Positions 17,170 to 25,713 of a stretch of DNA of 64,000 bases are shown here, piece after piece. The notes below the pieces were generated by a model. The model saw nothing but the letters and a program-made list of their open reading frames with translations. It made no database searches and had not been told where the DNA came from. Position 1 is the first letter of the stretch; every line of letters begins with the position of its first letter. This stretch comes from Corynebacterium mustelae (lineage in GTDB: Bacteria; Actinomycetota; Actinomycetes; Mycobacteriales; Mycobacteriaceae), in the NCBI RefSeq assembly GCF_001020985.1, contig NZ_CP011542.1, positions 496,001-560,000 of the forward strand, in the 5' to 3' direction. A program made the position numbers and the translations under genes.

Positions 17170-19173
17170 ATGCAACACTCAGAAGTTGCCGCCCGAGTGC
17201 TTCAGGCGGTCGGTGGAGAAGGAAATGTGGTTGCCGCCGCACATTGCGCGACTCGATTGCGCATGGTGCTCCACGATTCCAAGAAGGTTGACCACAAAGC
17301 CCTGGATAATGACCCGGACTTAAAAGGGACCTTTGAAACCGGCGGAATGTTCCAAATTATTGTTGGCCCCGGAGATGTCAATATCGTCTTTAATGAACTC
17401 GATAAGCAAACCAGCAAGAATATCGCTGTCACCGCAGAAGAATTAAAAGACGTGGCTGCCCAAAGCGGCAGTGTGTTTACCCGTGCGATTAAAGTGCTGG
17501 CGGATATTTTCGTTCCGCTTATCCCTATCTTGGTCGGTGGCGGTCTTTTGATGGCCATTAACAACGTCCTTACTGCGGAGAAACTATTCGGCCCGGAATC
17601 CTTGGTTAATATGTACCCGCAGATCACCGGGATGGCGGAGATGATTAATCTCTTAGCCGCAGCGCCATTCGCATTCTTACCAATCCTGGTCGGGTTTACT
17701 GCTACCAAACGCTTTGGCGGCAATGAGTATCTGGGCGCAGGTATTGGTATGGCAATGGTTTTCCCGTCGCTAGTCAATGGTTATAACGTCGCGGAGACAA
17801 TAGCGGCGGGCGAAATGCCAACCTGGGATCTCTTTGGGCTCTCCGTCGCCCAAGCTGGTTATCAGGGTACAGTTTTGCCAGTTCTTGCGGTTTCGTGGAT
17901 TTTGGCCACCATAGAAAAGTTCTTCCATCGCACCCTCAAAGGCACAGCTGACTTCCTCATTACACCAGTTTTAACCTTGCTCATCACTGGTTTCCTAACG
18001 TTTATTGCCGTGGGGCCAGCAATGCGCTGGCTTGGTGACTTGCTGGCGGTGGGGATTCAGACCGTTTATGACTTCGGTGGACCTGTTGGTGGATTCCTCT
18101 TCGGTTTGGTCTATTCTCCAATTGTTATTACTGGCCTACACCAGGCGTTTCCACCGGTGGAACTACAGCTATTTGCGCAGGGTGGATCCTTTATCTTCGC
18201 CACAGCATCCATGGCCAACATTGCGCAAGGCGCAGTTACTTTAGCGGTATTTTTCCTAGCCAAAAACGAAAAACTTAAAGGACTGGCAGGTGCGTCAGGT
18301 ATCTCGGCAGTGCTGGGCATTACAGAACCAGCGATTTTCGGTGTGAATTTACGGCTTCGGTGGCCGTTCTATATCGGCATCTGCTCAGCAGCAATTGGTG
18401 GCGCGCTGATTGCACTATTTAACGTAAAGGCTACTGCGCTGGGGGCGGCTGGGTTTATCGGAGTTGTCTCTATCCGTGCTGAGGATATGCCGATATTTAT
18501 CGTTTTATGTTTCGTGACTTTCGCAATCGCATTCATCTCCGCTTTCGTCTATGGTAGCTATCTACGCAAACGAAACGGCAGTATTGACCCTGATGATGTT
18601 GGCGCAGTTCCCGTAGCAGGGGAGCAAACCGCCAAACCGGTAGCAGACGTCGAAACTGTGCCAGCACTAGTGCCGGCAGATAATGCCCTCGCTATCCTCG
18701 CACCGCTTACCGGTAAAGTTCAGCCACTAGCATCAGTTTCCGACCCAATGTTTGCCCAGTCAAAACTGGGTGAGGGGATGGCGATTATTCCAACCGAAGG
18801 GCGGATTGTTGCCCCGGTGAGCGGCAAGGTCGTGGTTGCTTTTCCATCCGGGCATGCCTTTGCTATCCGAACCCAAGGTGCAGACGGGAAAAACGTTGAA
18901 GTGCTCATGCATATTGGTTTCGATACCGTGAACCTCAAGGGACAATTCTTTACACCTCGGGTACAACAAGGCGACGAAGTGACAGTAGGCGACGTGTTGG
19001 GCGAATTCGATATTGCGGGAATTACTAAAGCTGGCTACGAAGTGACAACACCGGTTGTTATTTCCAATTCGAAACGCACGGGGCCAGTCATCCCTGCGTC
19101 GGCTAGCGGTGATATTGCCATTGGTGACATGCTGCTGACCGTAGATCCCAAGGAAGGTGCGCTAATACACTAG
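17170..19173 (+). CDS. PTS permease EIIBCA, sucrose/beta-glucoside family
   Basis: The 667-residue fusion has an EIIB domain (phospho-acceptor Cys26 in AHCATRL), an EIIC membrane domain from about 100 to 470 with the GITEPAIFG signature, and an EIIA domain at about 510-660 with the active His581 in VLMHIGFDT. Domain order B-C-A and length match corynebacterial PtsS (sucrose). Transport is coupled to phosphorylation via HPr. The gene lies just downstream of the GH32 hydrolase and has a GAGAGG ribosome site. An inverted repeat (CACTTCCC near 17099 with GGGAAGT near 17133) lies in the leader and could be regulatory. Sucrose as substrate is inferred from the neighbour. Confidence 0.92.
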   Translation: MQHSEVAARVLQAVGGEGNVVAAAHCATRLRMVLHDSKKVDHKALDNDPDLKGTFETGGMFQIIVGPGDVNIVFNELDKQTSKNIAVTAEELKDVAAQSGSVFTRAIKVLADIFVPLIPILVGGGLLMAINNVLTAEKLFGPESLVNMYPQITGMAEMINLLAAAPFAFLPILVGFTATKRFGGNEYLGAGIGMAMVFPSLVNGYNVAETIAAGEMPTWDLFGLSVAQAGYQGTVLPVLAVSWILATIEKFFHRTLKGTADFLITPVLTLLITGFLTFIAVGPAMRWLGDLLAVGIQTVYDFGGPVGGFLFGLVYSPIVITGLHQAFPPVELQLFAQGGSFIFATASMANIAQGAVTLAVFFLAKNEKLKGLAGASGISAVLGITEPAIFGVNLRLRWPFYIGICSAAIGGALIALFNVKATALGAAGFIGVVSIRAEDMPIFIVLCFVTFAIAFISAFVYGSYLRKRNGSIDPDDVGAVPVAGEQTAKPVADVETVPALVPADNALAILAPLTGKVQPLASVSDPMFAQSKLGEGMAIIPTEGRIVAPVSGKVVVAFPSGHAFAIRTQGADGKNVEVLMHIGFDTVNLKGQFFTPRVQQGDEVTVGDVLGEFDIAGITKAGYEVTTPVVISNSKRTGPVIPASASGDIAIGDMLLTVDPKEGALIH

Positions 19174-19192
19174 CCATTGGTGGCTATCGAAA

Positions 19193-19230
19193 AACCTGGT
19201 CTGCCGTAAACGGGCCAGGTTCCCTTTTTC
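19193..19230 (+). terminator. Rho-independent terminator after the PTS gene
   Basis: AACCTGG and CCAGGTT form a 7-bp stem around a 15-base loop, followed by CCCTTTTTC. It lies 20 bases after the PTS stop codon. Confidence 0.85.
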
Positions 19231-19299
19231 TCGGTGTGAGACGGTTGTGTGTGAGAGAATACAGGTGACTGTTTTTCGCGTCTACTAATACACAGATTC

Positions 19300-19947
19300 A
19301 TGAACAATACTCCTAATCAACCACCGTTGCATACCCATGACGAATCGGCCGACTGGCTCTTGCCCGATACTAAGAAAGTCGCTGCTTATGCTTATCGACG
19401 GACGGCGATCCCGATCGTCATCGTGACAGTTGTTATCACATTGCTGGTGGTTGCGGTTGGAGTAATAACTTTTTTTACAATGAATTCTTCGGAAACGTCC
19501 GCTGCGGCACCGACGTCGACAAGCACTACAGAATCAATTTCGCCGACTCAATTAACGGAAACAACGACCGTAACAGCAACGCAAACCACGTCAACCGCTG
19601 TGGAAGTAACCACCACTGTTACCACAGAAGCCGCAAACCCAGCTGAATCACAGAACACCGGAGGTATTGCCTGTGATGGTCGAGGCGTCCTCATCGTGCA
19701 TTCTGTGGTCGATTACGGGCAAGATATAGATGCCGAAACGCAATCCGCATTGGCGAAATATCCAGGTGCCAGAGCCTTATCGCCGGGCGCGTGTTCCTCA
19801 CTGCGTGCTCAGGTTGATGGCCGGACGATTTGGCCGATTGTCATAGACTACGGATTTGACACCTCTGCCTTGTGTGCCGCTGCACGTCAACTTGGTGGCA
19901 ATCCACGGACGCTGAATAACGCCAGCGATTTCACGAGTCCCTGCTAA
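19300..19947 (+). CDS. Membrane-anchored protein with Thr-rich stalk and extracellular Cys-containing domain
   Basis: The 215-residue protein has a cytoplasmic N-terminus of about 40 residues, one membrane segment (about 45-70) and a Thr/Ser-rich stalk (about 70-118). A compact extracellular domain of about 95 residues follows, with Cys at the starts and ends of segments (IACDGRG, GACSS, ALCAAA, TSPC), suggesting two disulfides. The fold is not one I can name; the type II anchor with a Thr-rich linker is common in corynebacterial surface proteins. It stands alone between the PTS terminator and a 377-base gap. The ribosome site is weak, so the start is less certain than the gene. Confidence 0.75.
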   Translation: MNNTPNQPPLHTHDESADWLLPDTKKVAAYAYRRTAIPIVIVTVVITLLVVAVGVITFFTMNSSETSAAAPTSTSTTESISPTQLTETTTVTATQTTSTAVEVTTTVTTEAANPAESQNTGGIACDGRGVLIVHSVVDYGQDIDAETQSALAKYPGARALSPGACSSLRAQVDGRTIWPIVIDYGFDTSALCAAARQLGGNPRTLNNASDFTSPC

Positions 19948-20324
19948 GACGTAATGAGCGGGGGTAATACCGATACCCCATATAATTGATGCGGTTTTGT
20001 TATAAATGGGGTGCTGATTCCAACTTAGGTATGACTCTGGAGCCTTAGTAATTGGTTTGAGCTTGAAAGATTGATAGTGGCTCCATCCACAACGAATTTG
20101 GGTGTCATACCAGGGGTGGATATTGAATTGGGTACTAAAGGATACAACCTGTCCACAATGCCAAAATTAGTTAGTAATTACCCCATTGCCTAGTGGTATT
20201 TTGGCAGGTGACCTTATCCTCATAACCGATTGCTTCCGGTGTGGTAGGTCGCAGAAGAGAAACCGGAAGTAGCAGAGTTTATGCGGGCACGGCGTCCGCA
20301 TCTGCCACAACTGAAAGGAACACG
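19948..20324. other. Gene-free region before the ABC efflux operon
   Basis: About 377 bases with no supportable open frame on either strand. It contains short near-palindromes, such as GGGGTAATACCGATACCCC at 19972-19990, and presumably the operon promoter. The frame of the adaptor gene is open back to 20241, but its ribosome site lies just before 20325. Confidence 0.5.
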
Positions 20325-22181
20325 GTGAGCGAAAAGAAAGCCAGCAAAGGGAAAATCTTCGCGATTATTGCCGCAGCCGTTCTTGGTATCGCCGCAATCG
20401 CAGGAGGGCTGTCGATGTTCCTCACTGGTAACAGCGGCCAGCTTATAACTGCAGCCGACTACCGTGTCCTTGATGTTCGCGACAATGCTCAGCGCGTGTC
20501 AGTATCCGGAAATATCGAGGCCCACAAAACCCTCACCCTTTCAACTCGTTTGACCGTTCCGGTGTCGACCCTTGATGTGCGGGTGGGGGATCGGGTTAAT
20601 GCCGACCAGGTGGTCGCGCGGCTTGATGTGAGCGAATTGGAACAGGAATTACTGGACAAGCAAGCCCAAGCTGCGGCCAATGATGCGAATGCCATCGGCC
20701 AGATTCAGAACGCTGAGCGCACGTACAACCAGTACAAGGAGTTGCTTGATTCTGGCCATAACCCAGAGATCAACGGTGCCCAGGCCGCATTGCGTAATGC
20801 GGAGGCACAGTACGACCAATTGAATCGTGATTTTGAATTTGAACGGAACCTGCGGCTGCAAACTCGGGATCCACAAATCACCGCACAGGATTCCGCGGTA
20901 AAAGCAGCCCGGGAACAAGCCTTCGGGGCGGCCGTTGACGCGGTGCGTGCCAGCGTCAATATCGAGTCCGCGCTTTTCGATGAAACCGCAGAACGCAATG
21001 CGTTAGCTCAAGACCAAGCACACCTGCAATCGTTACAAGAGCAACGTGCAAACGCCACCGGTGATGCCGCTCGATCCATCGACGCGATGATTGCCGAAAC
21101 ACAGGCAAAAATTGCGACTCGGGAACAAAACCTCTCCCGGCAAGCCCGCGTGCAAGCAGATGCAGGGCTTAATGCCGCAGATTCCGCAACCCGCGCGGCA
21201 ACAGCAGCCCGGACCCTTGACGAGGCGCAACGTAATTACGAAGTCACTTTGGAACAAATTGACCATAAACTCGCTAATTCCCAGCGGGCTGTAGCACAAG
21301 CTTTTGAAGCGAAAAAAGAAGCCGCCACATCGTTAGAGACAGCGAATATGACCGCTAACCATCAATTGACTAATCACCAAGCGGCAATTGATGATGCAGT
21401 GCGATCCGCCCGAGCAGCTAAAGCATCGGCTGGAATAGGTGATCGTAAACTCACCATGGACATTGCTTCGGCTGAAGTGCGGGCACCATTCAATGGATTG
21501 GTTACCCAGGTGATAGCCAAGCAAGGCAACCCGGCAGCAGGTTCCTTGCTCACAGTGGCTGACGATCAGCGCCTTATCATTCACGCCGAAGTGAAAGAAA
21601 TCGATGTAGCCAAAATCGCGGTTGGGCAAACCGCCGAGTTCACCACGCCAGGCACTGGTGAGAAAAAGTTTAAAGGAAAAGTGACCTTCGTATCCCCAGC
21701 TGCAGCAAGTGAGCCTGCTGCACCTGCCACCGGTGGTGGCACAGGAGCAGCCGCTGCCGCAGCTGCGGCAGGAGGGGCTGGTAGTTCCAGCGGCGGAAAG
21801 GTTGTTTTCCCCATCGAAATCGAAGTGACTGGTGACCGCGAAGGACTTCGACTCGGTTCAACTGCGAAGACTCGAATCGTCGTGGAGGAAGCCTCCGACA
21901 AGTTGGTGGTCCCACAAACCGCAGTTTTCACTGACGGTAAAAAGCAAAAGATTTTGATCATTGAAGAAAAGGACGGCTCGGCGGTCATCGCTGAACGTGA
22001 AGTCACCCTTGGCAAAAAAACCGATTTTGATGTTGAACTGACCAACACCAATGTAAAGAAGGGCGCCAAAGTTCTTGTGGAGGCAGAGAAATATCGGGAT
22101 CAGATCGGCAACCTGGTGGATGTGCAGAAACCGCTTCCTGGTTCCAGCTCACCAACTACAACATCCACTAGCGCTGGTTAA
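20325..22181 (+). CDS. MacA/HlyD-type adaptor (membrane fusion-like) subunit of an ABC efflux system
   Basis: The GTG at 20325, preceded by AAAGGAACACG, is the likely start (618 residues), although the frame is open from 20241. One membrane segment lies near residues 10-34. A barrel/lipoyl domain (SVSGNIEAHKT), a long coiled-coil region of about 270 residues and the second half of the lipoyl domain (RAPFNGLVTQVIAKQGN) follow. A beta-domain is interrupted by an Ala/Gly/Ser-rich stretch around residues 465-490. It precedes an ATPase and a MacB/FtsX permease. In Gram-positive bacteria such adaptors extend from the membrane into the wall region. The exported substrate is unknown. Confidence 0.88.
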   Translation: MSEKKASKGKIFAIIAAAVLGIAAIAGGLSMFLTGNSGQLITAADYRVLDVRDNAQRVSVSGNIEAHKTLTLSTRLTVPVSTLDVRVGDRVNADQVVARLDVSELEQELLDKQAQAAANDANAIGQIQNAERTYNQYKELLDSGHNPEINGAQAALRNAEAQYDQLNRDFEFERNLRLQTRDPQITAQDSAVKAAREQAFGAAVDAVRASVNIESALFDETAERNALAQDQAHLQSLQEQRANATGDAARSIDAMIAETQAKIATREQNLSRQARVQADAGLNAADSATRAATAARTLDEAQRNYEVTLEQIDHKLANSQRAVAQAFEAKKEAATSLETANMTANHQLTNHQAAIDDAVRSARAAKASAGIGDRKLTMDIASAEVRAPFNGLVTQVIAKQGNPAAGSLLTVADDQRLIIHAEVKEIDVAKIAVGQTAEFTTPGTGEKKFKGKVTFVSPAAASEPAAPATGGGTGAAAAAAAAGGAGSSSGGKVVFPIEIEVTGDREGLRLGSTAKTRIVVEEASDKLVVPQTAVFTDGKKQKILIIEEKDGSAVIAEREVTLGKKTDFDVELTNTNVKKGAKVLVEAEKYRDQIGNLVDVQKPLPGSSSPTTTSTSAG

Positions 22182-22201
22182 AGGATCACTGGTGAAGCTA
22201 G

Positions 22202-23062
22202 ATGTCTGAAACACAATCGAAAGAAACTGATTCCGCTGTCCAACCGCCTAATACCCCGGAACCAATAGCGGTTTCCGAACGGCCACCGCACCAAGAGCCA
22301 CCCGTTTTTATCCCACGGGAAGATCTCTTGATCGAAATGCATGGAATTACCAAAACCTTCAATATTGGTAGCCCGAGTGAATTGACAGTGCTGCACGGCT
22401 GTGAATTTGACTTGGCGCACGGCGAATTCCTCTCAGTGGTGGGTACCTCAGGCTCCGGTAAATCCACCCTGATGAATATCATCGGGCTGCTTGATCGCCC
22501 GACCACCGGCCTGTATTACCTTGCTGGTGAGAACGTGTTGCGACTAACCGATGAACAATCTGCTCTTTACCGGTCTAAGCACATTGGCTTCGTTTTTCAG
22601 AACTTTAACCTGGTAGGCAGAATCTCTGCACGTAAAAACGTCGAAATGTCGATGATGTATGCCGGCGTTGGGCGCAAAGAACGCACCGAACGAGCTGACC
22701 ACCTGCTCGAAATGGTAGGCATGATTGATCGCGCTAACCATTCACCCGCCGAACTCTCTGGCGGCCAGAAACAGCGTGTTGCTATCGCACGGGCATTGGC
22801 GAACGAACCGGACTTGATTTTGGCCGACGAACCCACAGGTGCCTTGGATACTGCCACCGGGCGGATGGTTATGGATCTGTTCCACACATTGAATCAGGAT
22901 CATGGGGCGACCATCGCACTAATTACCCACAACCCGGAACTAGCGGAGGAAACCTCCCGAATAGTCACCATGGTTGATGGCATTATTACCGGTCCACGGG
23001 CACCTCGCGGTCGTATCCGAGGAGACCTGAAAGTTACTTCTACCGGGAGACAAAACCCATGA
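22202..23062 (+). CDS. ABC transporter ATP-binding protein (MacB/LolD type)
   Basis: The 286-residue protein has a complete nucleotide-binding domain: Walker [10 protein letters not shown], a Q-loop (VFQNFNL), signature LSGGQKQR, Walker [14 protein letters not shown] and an H-loop (ALITHN). The N-terminal 45 residues are a Pro/Glu-rich extension before the domain. It lies 20 bases after the adaptor gene, and its last four bases (ATGA) overlap the permease start, so the three genes form a translationally coupled operon. The LolD/MacB subfamily drives mechanotransmission rather than classic import. Coding quality is good and no key residue is missing. Confidence 0.93.
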   Translation: MSETQSKETDSAVQPPNTPEPIAVSERPPHQEPPVFIPREDLLIEMHGITKTFNIGSPSELTVLHGCEFDLAHGEFLSVVGTSGSGKSTLMNIIGLLDRPTTGLYYLAGENVLRLTDEQSALYRSKHIGFVFQNFNLVGRISARKNVEMSMMYAGVGRKERTERADHLLEMVGMIDRANHSPAELSGGQKQRVAIARALANEPDLILADEPTGALDTATGRMVMDLFHTLNQDHGATIALITHNPELAEETSRIVTMVDGIITGPRAPRGRIRGDLKVTSTGRQNP

Positions 23063-24345
23063 GCGTATATGAATCTCTCTCGCTAGCCCTTTCCAACCTT
23101 AAGGGTAATAAAATGCGATCCGCGCTCACCTTGTTGGGTGTCATTATTGGTATTGCCTCTGTGATCGTGATTTTGACTTTGGGTAGTGGGTTGAAATCAA
23201 CTACTCAGGAAAATTTGTCCTCAGTAGGTGGAACGGATTTGGGTGTAGAGATGCGGCCTAAACCCACTGAAGAAGAATTACAACTATATGGTGGGGAAGA
23301 GTATTACTACTTTTCAGGCCGGTTAGACGATCCGGAATACGAAATCAACAGTGATGATATTGAACAACTCCAAAATCAATTTGGTTCACAAATATCTCAT
23401 ATCGGATTAGGACAAGGCAATAGCTACTCGGGTGAAGTCTTTTACGAAGGAAAAACCACAAATGCCAGCCTGCAGTTTGTAAATGCTGACTTGCTTGCAA
23501 TGCAGAATATTAAAGTTGAGGCGGGCCGGAGCATAACCGAGGAAGATATAGCTAATAACCGACCGGTTGCAATAATTCCCAAAAAACTTGTTGAATTGCT
23601 TTTCGACGGTAACGTTCAGGCCGCGTTAGGTTCTGAAATCAGTCATGAAAGTGAAGACGGAATTACCTATTACACGGTAGTCGGTATCGAAAAAACACAG
23701 GAATCAGGCCTGTTTGGCCTTGGTGGTAGCTCAAATTCCATTTACGCTCCATATACAGTTGAAGTCAGGCTAAGTGATCGTGCGGGTATGTGGCAGAACA
23801 TTTCAGTTCGCGCTAATCCAGAAGCTGATACTGACCAACTTATATCCGAGCTTCAGGCGTTCTTTGATAAAAAAGTCGAAGGCAACACGGTGTATGAGGC
23901 GAAGGTCCGAGACAACCGTAAGAGTCTGGATGCATTTAACAACATCATCAACGTGATTAGCGTCGTTATCGCTGGTATTGGTGGGATTTCGCTTTTGGTT
24001 GGTGGCATTGGCGTCATGAATATCATGCTGATTACTGTCACTGAACGTACCCGAGAGATTGGTATCCGTAAGGCACTTGGTGCTAACCGTGGGGATATTC
24101 GCCGCCAGTTTGTTATTGAGGCCATGGTTGTTTGTACCATTGGTGGTTTAATCGGCGTATTACTAGGTGGCTCGCTTGGTGTGCTGATTGGCTACTTTAT
24201 GTTTAAAGGTGCCATTGTTTCCCCACCAATTTTGGGAATTTTCGTATCCCTTGGTTTCTGTTTGGCCATCGGTTTATTCTTCGGTTGGTATCCCGCGAAT
24301 CGCGCAGCGAAGCTTGATCCGATTGAGGCGCTTCGGTACGAATAA
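23059..24345 (+). CDS. ABC transporter permease, MacB/FtsX family
   Basis: The 428-residue protein has the MacB layout: one N-terminal membrane segment (LTLLGVIIGIASVIVILTLG), a large extracytoplasmic domain of about 230 residues, and three C-terminal segments containing the FtsX-type motif TERTREIGIRKALGA. The start overlaps the ATPase stop by four bases. Together with the adaptor it makes a tripartite exporter without an outer-membrane channel, as expected in a Gram-positive host, although the mycomembrane could require another partner. An exact 11-mer word lies at 23598-23608, read Leu-Leu-Phe-Asp-Gly. A strong bidirectional terminator follows directly. Confidence 0.93.
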   Translation: MSVYESLSLALSNLKGNKMRSALTLLGVIIGIASVIVILTLGSGLKSTTQENLSSVGGTDLGVEMRPKPTEEELQLYGGEEYYYFSGRLDDPEYEINSDDIEQLQNQFGSQISHIGLGQGNSYSGEVFYEGKTTNASLQFVNADLLAMQNIKVEAGRSITEEDIANNRPVAIIPKKLVELLFDGNVQAALGSEISHESEDGITYYTVVGIEKTQESGLFGLGGSSNSIYAPYTVEVRLSDRAGMWQNISVRANPEADTDQLISELQAFFDKKVEGNTVYEAKVRDNRKSLDAFNNIINVISVVIAGIGGISLLVGGIGVMNIMLITVTERTREIGIRKALGANRGDIRRQFVIEAMVVCTIGGLIGVLLGGSLGVLIGYFMFKGAIVSPPILGIFVSLGFCLAIGLFFGWYPANRAAKLDPIEALRYE

Positions 24346-24346
24346 C

Positions 24347-24392
24347 AAAAAAATCCTTGGTGAAGCCACAGTGCTTCACCAAGGATTTTTTT
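24347..24392. terminator. Bidirectional terminator between convergent operons
   Basis: Perfect 20-bp arms (24347-24366 and 24373-24392) enclose a 6-base loop, with A-runs and T-runs at both ends. It serves the ABC operon from the left and the surface-protein operon from the right. Confidence 0.95.
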
Positions 24393-24399
24393 GTTTGCT

Positions 24400-25632
24400 C
24401 TAGAACTTGATGTTCAGGGCTTTCATCAGTTGTGGGCCGAACTGGCTGAAACCAGCGATGACAGCCGCGATGACAGCGATAATGGCGGTTAATGACCCCC
24501 ATACAGCAGCGTGTGGGAAGGGCTTCTTATCACCGGGAGCTGGTGGTTGTTCGGAGCTTGGAGCCGGAGCTGACGTCGTGGTGGAGGTATCCGGCTTTGG
24601 AGCAGGCGCGGAAGTGGTTGGGTCGGTAGGCTTCGGAGCCGGCGCGGTGGTGCTCGGTTCACTAGGCTTCGGAGCCGGATCGGTTTGTGGCGCTTGATCT
24701 GCATCGAAATTATATGCAGCTTTCACTTTGGCCCGATTAGCTGCACCAGAAGCACTAATGGCCGCAGCGGCGGAATCGTCAGAAGGTGAAACTTTGGCGA
24801 TGTCTAGGTTCTTTGCCACGTTAGACAGCGGGTGCCCGCCAAAATGTCTGCGTTGATCAGGGCGGACTTCGTTGATCTTGTTGCAGGTATCGTCATCGCT
24901 GGTACCGTATTCGCATTTGACGAAGTCTTCCTTAACCTCCCAATCAGTAACAGCAAAAGCATCGTATTCGGTGGTGGCTTTGCCAGAAGCTAATTCACCG
25001 ATGATGCCGCTCAGTCGGTTTTCGCCGTCTGAGAAAATTCGTAGCCGGTTGTTGTGCAAACCGATGGTTTTATCATCGGCACCTGCTGCACGAGCAGCAT
25101 CGCGAGCTGCCTCAGTCGCCTTGCCGCCGCGTTTGAGAACCGTATATGCCTTTTCGGTTTCTGCTTTATCGAAACCGACTTTGGATAGATCCAATGAGCG
25201 AGCTTCCACATCACCCTCATACTTCATAATGGCAAGGGATAGTCGGGCTTTAGCCACATAACAGTTATCCTCAGAACGTTGGTGCATGACAGCGTCGTGT
25301 GCTGCTTCCTCGGCAGATTTTCCACGATAGTTGGCATACTTCTGGTTATATGCTGCGGTGTGATACAGGTGTCGTATCTGGCTGACAGCTAGGAAGCTTT
25401 TTACTTCGCCCTCGTATTTCGTACTGTCCGCTACCGGAGTATAGAAGTACTTGTGCGGCATTGCATCAGTGGTTTGGTAGTTATCGTCACCGCCAACTGC
25501 GTCGTGGTGTCCGCCAGCTTGGTCTTGGGCGAATGCCGTGGTTGGCAAGACAGCAGTGGACACAACGGGAATGGGGACAGCAACTGCGGCTGCTATGAGT
25601 AGCGGCAAGAACCGATTGTTATGTGTGGTCAT
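24400..25632 (-). CDS. Surface protein with C-terminal membrane anchor, second gene of a heme-related operon
   Basis: The 410-residue protein has a signal peptide (about 1-35, ending AFAQ) and a His-rich start (GGHHDAVGGDD). A mostly helical mature region of about 250 residues follows, with two Cys pairs plausible. A Pro/Thr/Ala linker carries repeated APxP units (about 305-365). A final membrane span ends FSQFGPQLMKALNIKF. This C-terminus closely resembles that of the upstream HtaA-domain protein, suggesting the same anchoring or partner recognition. C. diphtheriae encodes HtaA-domain proteins in two-gene units (chtA-chtB, cirA-chtC); this pair could be analogous. No heme-binding domain is visible here. 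A hairpin separates it from the upstream gene. Confidence 0.82.
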   Translation of the reverse strand: MTTHNNRFLPLLIAAAVAVPIPVVSTAVLPTTAFAQDQAGGHHDAVGGDDNYQTTDAMPHKYFYTPVADSTKYEGEVKSFLAVSQIRHLYHTAAYNQKYANYRGKSAEEAAHDAVMHQRSEDNCYVAKARLSLAIMKYEGDVEARSLDLSKVGFDKAETEKAYTVLKRGGKATEAARDAARAAGADDKTIGLHNNRLRIFSDGENRLSGIIGELASGKATTEYDAFAVTDWEVKEDFVKCEYGTSDDDTCNKINEVRPDQRRHFGGHPLSNVAKNLDIAKVSPSDDSAAAAISASGAANRAKVKAAYNFDADQAPQTDPAPKPSEPSTTAPAPKPTDPTTSAPAPKPDTSTTTSAPAPSSEQPPAPGDKKPFPHAAVWGSLTAIIAVIAAVIAGFSQFGPQLMKALNIKF

Positions 25633-25656
25633 TGGATTTCACCTTTAAAAACGAGT

Positions 25657-25686
25657 GTGCTGTGGCCAGGTCTCTAGCCACAGCAC
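25657..25686 (-). terminator. Intercistronic hairpin between the two surface-protein genes
   Basis: GTGCTGTGGC at 25657-25666 and GCCACAGCAC at 25677-25686 form a perfect 10-bp stem. On the minus strand it is followed by ACTCGTTTTTAAAGG, so it could act as a partial terminator or attenuator lowering expression of the second gene. Confidence 0.6.
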
Positions 25687-25713
25687 TACAGGAGACAGGA
25701 AGAATGAGGAATT

